From Bin34 sp965219935 (lineage in GTDB: Bacteria > Chloroflexota > Anaerolineae > Caldilineales > Caldilineaceae): 64,000 nucleotides of DNA. Shown here piece by piece: positions 61,548 to 64,000 of this stretch (positions within the stretch are counted from its first letter, which is position 1; the number at the start of each line of letters is the position of its first letter). The stretch covers positions 2,666,001 to 2,730,000 of the forward strand of contig CBDCOU010000003.1 of assembly GCA_965219935.1 (NCBI GenBank), written 5' to 3'. Made by a program: the position numbers and the translations under genes. The notes under the pieces are model-generated. The model had not been told where the DNA came from and did no database searches. It saw nothing but the letters and a program-made list of their open reading frames with translations.

Positions 61548-62717
61548 GTGACCGCAACACCCCGCGCGGCAACCCCCTCCGCCCTGCCACCTGTCGAAAC
61601 CCCGGAATCCCGGGAGGACATGCGTCTGTTGGTTGCCGGACAGTGGCAACTGATGTGGTGGCGTTTCCGCAAACACAAGGTGGCCATGGTTGCTACCGCG
61701 ATCAGCTTGTTGATTTACCTTGTGGCCGTCTTTGCCGAGTTTCTGGCACCGCTGCCACGCGACCACTACGCAGCGGACTACACGTTTGCACCACCCCAGC
61801 GCATCAAGTTGATCCTGGAAGACGAGTTCGGCAACCGCGAATTCCGCCCCCATGTCCTGGGCTATACAGTTGAGATCGAAGCGGCGGCCCTGCGCCGAGT
61901 CTTCGAGCCGGATCCCGAGCAGGTGATCGAGCTGGGATTCTTTGTCGACGGGCTCGAGGAGTACCGGGTACTGGGCATCATTCCCTCCCGCAAGCATCTT
62001 TTCGGCCCCAAGGATCCCACCCAGCCCTTCTACCTCTTCGGCGCCGACAAACTCGGGCAGGACCTATACAGCCGACTCATCTTCGGTACCCGCATTTCGA
62101 TGACCATCGGCCTCGTGGGGGTGGCATTGAGTCTGGTCTTCGGCATCCTGCTGGGCGGTATCTCCGGCCTGGCCGGCGGCAATGTGGACAACATCATCCA
62201 GCGCACGATCGAGTTCTTCCGTTCGGTCCCATCCATTCCTCTCTGGATGGGATTGTCGGCTGCTCTGCCGGACGATTGGGACGCGCTCAAGCGCTATTTT
62301 GCAATCACCGTAATCCTGAGCATCCTGGGCTGGACCGGCCTGGCACGGGTGGTGCGCGGCCGCTTCCTCTCCCTGCGCGAGGAGGACTTCGTCATGTCCG
62401 CACGGCTGGACGGTGTCGGGGAGTTGGGCATCATCCTGCGCTACATGCTGCCATCGTTCCTGAGTCACATCATCGCCAGCGTGACCCTGAGCATTCCGGG
62501 CATGATCATCGCGGAAACGTCGCTCAGCTTCCTGGGCCTGGGCCTGCGGCCCCCCGTGGTCAGCTGGGGGGTGCTGCTGAGGGATGCCCAGAGGGTCCAG
62601 GTCCTCGCCACGGCTCCGTGGCTCCTCATTGCAGCCGTGCCCGTAATCGTTGCGGTCCTGGCACTGAACTATGTTGGCGACGGCCTGCGCGATGCGGCCG
62701 ATCCCTACTCGCGCTGA
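61548..62717 (+). CDS. Peptide ABC transporter permease, DppC/OppC type (operon 2)
   Basis: This 389-residue permease has an N-terminal membrane segment (HKVAMVATAISLLIYLVAVFAEFLAPL), an unusually long extracytoplasmic stretch (about 75-160) between it and the core, then YLFGADKLGQDLYSRLIFGTRISM and the EAA loop SARLDGVGELGIILRYMLPSF. It ends YVGDGLRDAADPYSR. The start is GTG 61548, 10 bases after the B subunit. The long loop makes it bigger than its homologue at 1.6 kb (342 residues) and may contact the larger binding protein. Confidence 0.94.
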   Translation: MTATPRAATPSALPPVETPESREDMRLLVAGQWQLMWWRFRKHKVAMVATAISLLIYLVAVFAEFLAPLPRDHYAADYTFAPPQRIKLILEDEFGNREFRPHVLGYTVEIEAAALRRVFEPDPEQVIELGFFVDGLEEYRVLGIIPSRKHLFGPKDPTQPFYLFGADKLGQDLYSRLIFGTRISMTIGLVGVALSLVFGILLGGISGLAGGNVDNIIQRTIEFFRSVPSIPLWMGLSAALPDDWDALKRYFAITVILSILGWTGLARVVRGRFLSLREEDFVMSARLDGVGELGIILRYMLPSFLSHIIASVTLSIPGMIIAETSLSFLGLGLRPPVVSWGVLLRDAQRVQVLATAPWLLIAAVPVIVAVLALNYVGDGLRDAADPYSR

Positions 62718-62733
62718 CGCAGGTGCGCAATCC

Positions 62734-63762
62734 ATGAGCGACAGAACCCACGGTGCGAGCACCGACATCCTGCTTGACATTCGGGGCTTGAAGACCTACT
62801 TCCACCTCGACGAAGGCACTGTACGGGCCGTGGACGGGGTTGACTTCACGGTGCCCCGCGGCACGACCATCGGAATCGTGGGCGAATCCGGCTGCGGCAA
62901 GAGTGTGACCGCCTTCTCCATCCTGCAACTAGTCGAGAAACCAGGCCGCATCGAGGAGGGCAGCATTGTCCTCAATACCGGCGGCCAAAACAGAGTGGAC
63001 ATTGCAGCACTGGATCACGACAGTGAGGAGCTCCGGCAGATCCGAGGCAAGGACATCGGCATGATCTTCCAGGAGCCGATGACCTCGCTCAGCATGATGT
63101 ACACGGTCGGCTTCCAGATGACGGAGGCCATTCGCCTGCACATGGACGTCGACAAGGACGAGGCGCGCGACCGGGCCATCGAAATGCTGCAGGCGGTGGG
63201 TATCCCGCGCCCCGAACAGCGCTTCGACGCCTATCCCTTCGAACTGTCCGGCGGCATGCGCCAGCGGGTCATGATTGCGATGGCCCTGAGTTGCGACCCG
63301 ATGCTGCTCATCGCCGACGAGCCGACCACAGCCCTGGATGTGACAACCCAGGCCCAGATCCTGGAGTTGATGCAGCAACTCCAGGAGGAATTCGGCATGG
63401 CCATCATGCTGATCACCCACGACCTCGGGGTTGTGGCCGAGATGTGCTCCGAAGTGGTTGTCATGTACCTCGGCGAGGTGGTGGAACAGGCCGATGTGGA
63501 CACCATCTTCCACAACCCACAGCATCCCTACACCCAAGCTCTTCTGGAGTCGATTCCGCGGTTGGGCCACAGCCACGAGGGCCGCCTGAACCCAATCCTG
63601 GGCTCCGTGCCCGATCCCTACCACAGACCCAGCGGCTGCCCCTTCCATCCCCGCTGCACCCAGATCATCACGGGCCGGTGCGAGACCGTCCACCCCGAAA
63701 TTTCGCGGCTCGATCCGCGCCACACCGTCCGTTGTCTGCTCCACGAGGAATCCCATGGCTGA
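62734..63762 (+). CDS. Peptide ABC transporter ATP-binding protein, OppD/DppD type (operon 2)
   Basis: This 342-residue ATPase has Walker A GESGCGKSVTAF, signature SGGMRQRVMIAMAL, Walker B LLIADEPTTALD and H-loop THDLGVV. The C-terminal Cys motif is GCPFHPRCTQIITGRC. ATG 62734 was chosen because AGGTGCG lies upstream and earlier codons lie inside the permease gene. Its stop overlaps the next ATG by 8 bases. Confidence 0.95.
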   Translation: MSDRTHGASTDILLDIRGLKTYFHLDEGTVRAVDGVDFTVPRGTTIGIVGESGCGKSVTAFSILQLVEKPGRIEEGSIVLNTGGQNRVDIAALDHDSEELRQIRGKDIGMIFQEPMTSLSMMYTVGFQMTEAIRLHMDVDKDEARDRAIEMLQAVGIPRPEQRFDAYPFELSGGMRQRVMIAMALSCDPMLLIADEPTTALDVTTQAQILELMQQLQEEFGMAIMLITHDLGVVAEMCSEVVVMYLGEVVEQADVDTIFHNPQHPYTQALLESIPRLGHSHEGRLNPILGSVPDPYHRPSGCPFHPRCTQIITGRCETVHPEISRLDPRHTVRCLLHEESHG

Positions 63763-64000
63763 CACGGCTACCCCGTCCGCCCCCGCCGCCAGCAAGGAGC
63801 CATTGCTCCGGGTCGAGGACCTGCGCAAGTACTTCCCAATCCGCCACGGGTTCTTCGGGAGATCCGTGACCCACGTGCGCGCCGTGGACGGCGTGACCTT
63901 CGATGTCTATCCGGGGGAAACGATGGCGGTCGTCGGGGAGTCCGGCTGTGGCAAAACCACGGCGGGGCGGTGTCTGGTGCGGGCCTTTGAACCCACCGGC
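63755..64000 (+). CDS. Peptide ABC transporter ATP-binding protein, OppF/DppF type (partial, operon 2)
   Basis: The first 82 residues are visible: PLLRVEDLRKYFPIRHGFFG, VDGVTFDVYPGETMAVVGESGCGKTTAGR with Walker A intact. The window ends inside the gene. It completes an A-B-C-D-F operon. ATG 63755 overlaps the preceding stop by 8 bases. Confidence 0.92.
   Translation, partial: MADTATPSAPAASKEPLLRVEDLRKYFPIRHGFFGRSVTHVRAVDGVTFDVYPGETMAVVGESGCGKTTAGRCLVRAFEPTG

Overview
The window reads as a high-GC bacterial chromosome, densely coded on both strands, with many GTG starts and 1-4 base gene overlaps. The gene families suggest a free-living or host-associated Chloroflexota-type bacterium, possibly close to Caldilineaceae. 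The clues are several peptide and sugar ABC importers with lipoprotein binding proteins, Uma2 nucleases, zinc-less and canonical TnpB genes, a DUF255 thioredoxin-like protein, Gfo/Idh/MocA enzymes and a lone ctaA-ctaB pair. That placement is inference from gene content. No rRNA, tRNA or CRISPR array was found.

Region 1 (1-9.2 kb): the tail of an unknown gene, an Lrp/AsnC-ligand-domain-like protein and a NUDIX hydrolase, then a minus-strand oligopeptide/dipeptide importer operon in the order ATPase-ATPase-[tnpB]-binding protein-permease-permease. A zinc-finger-less TnpB element sits inside this operon. Region 2 (9.4-15.8 kb): Uma2 nuclease, argH, DUF1992 protein, aminotransferase and gatCA. 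The gatCA leader holds duplicated hairpin arms ending in a T8 terminator, and a short possible leader peptide. Region 3 (16-21 kb): a lipoprotein with SH3b, HNH-like and Excalibur domains, a DUF255 protein, and a Uma2 nuclease with a GREE repeat. Region 4 (21.2-29 kb): a minus-strand catabolic cluster (phosphodiesterase, amidohydrolase, cupin, Tat-lipoprotein sugar-binding protein, two CUT1 permeases; no ATPase).

Region 5 (29.3-36 kb): class V aminotransferase plus a YcaQ-type DNA glycosylase; then a fatty-acid-desaturase-like protein fused to a Rieske ferredoxin, an NAD-dependent epimerase and a sialidase. Region 6 (35.9-42.3 kb): an AT-richer ATPase/DUF4276 pair (candidate defence module), an NDUFA9-like SDR gene split and partly deleted by a canonical TnpB element, and ctaA-ctaB. 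Region 7 (42.3-49.8 kb): aldehyde dehydrogenase, pheS without pheT, a MacB-like permease without its ATPase, a Gfo/Idh/MocA oxidoreductase, a binding-protein homologue lacking a signal peptide, and a redoxin-like lipoprotein.

Region 8 (49.9-57.6 kb): a second ATPase/DUF4276 pair, two exopolysaccharide glycosyltransferases, and rpsO-pnp preceded by a 68-bp tandem duplication. Region 9 (57.6-64 kb): a second peptide importer operon on the plus strand (binding protein, two permeases, two ATPases), the last gene cut by the window edge.

Two themes recur. All three binding-protein/permease junctions contain a strong hairpin, which could set the high binding-protein to permease ratio. Two different ATPase/DUF4276 modules lie 13 kb apart, and two TnpB-only elements have interrupted an operon and a gene.
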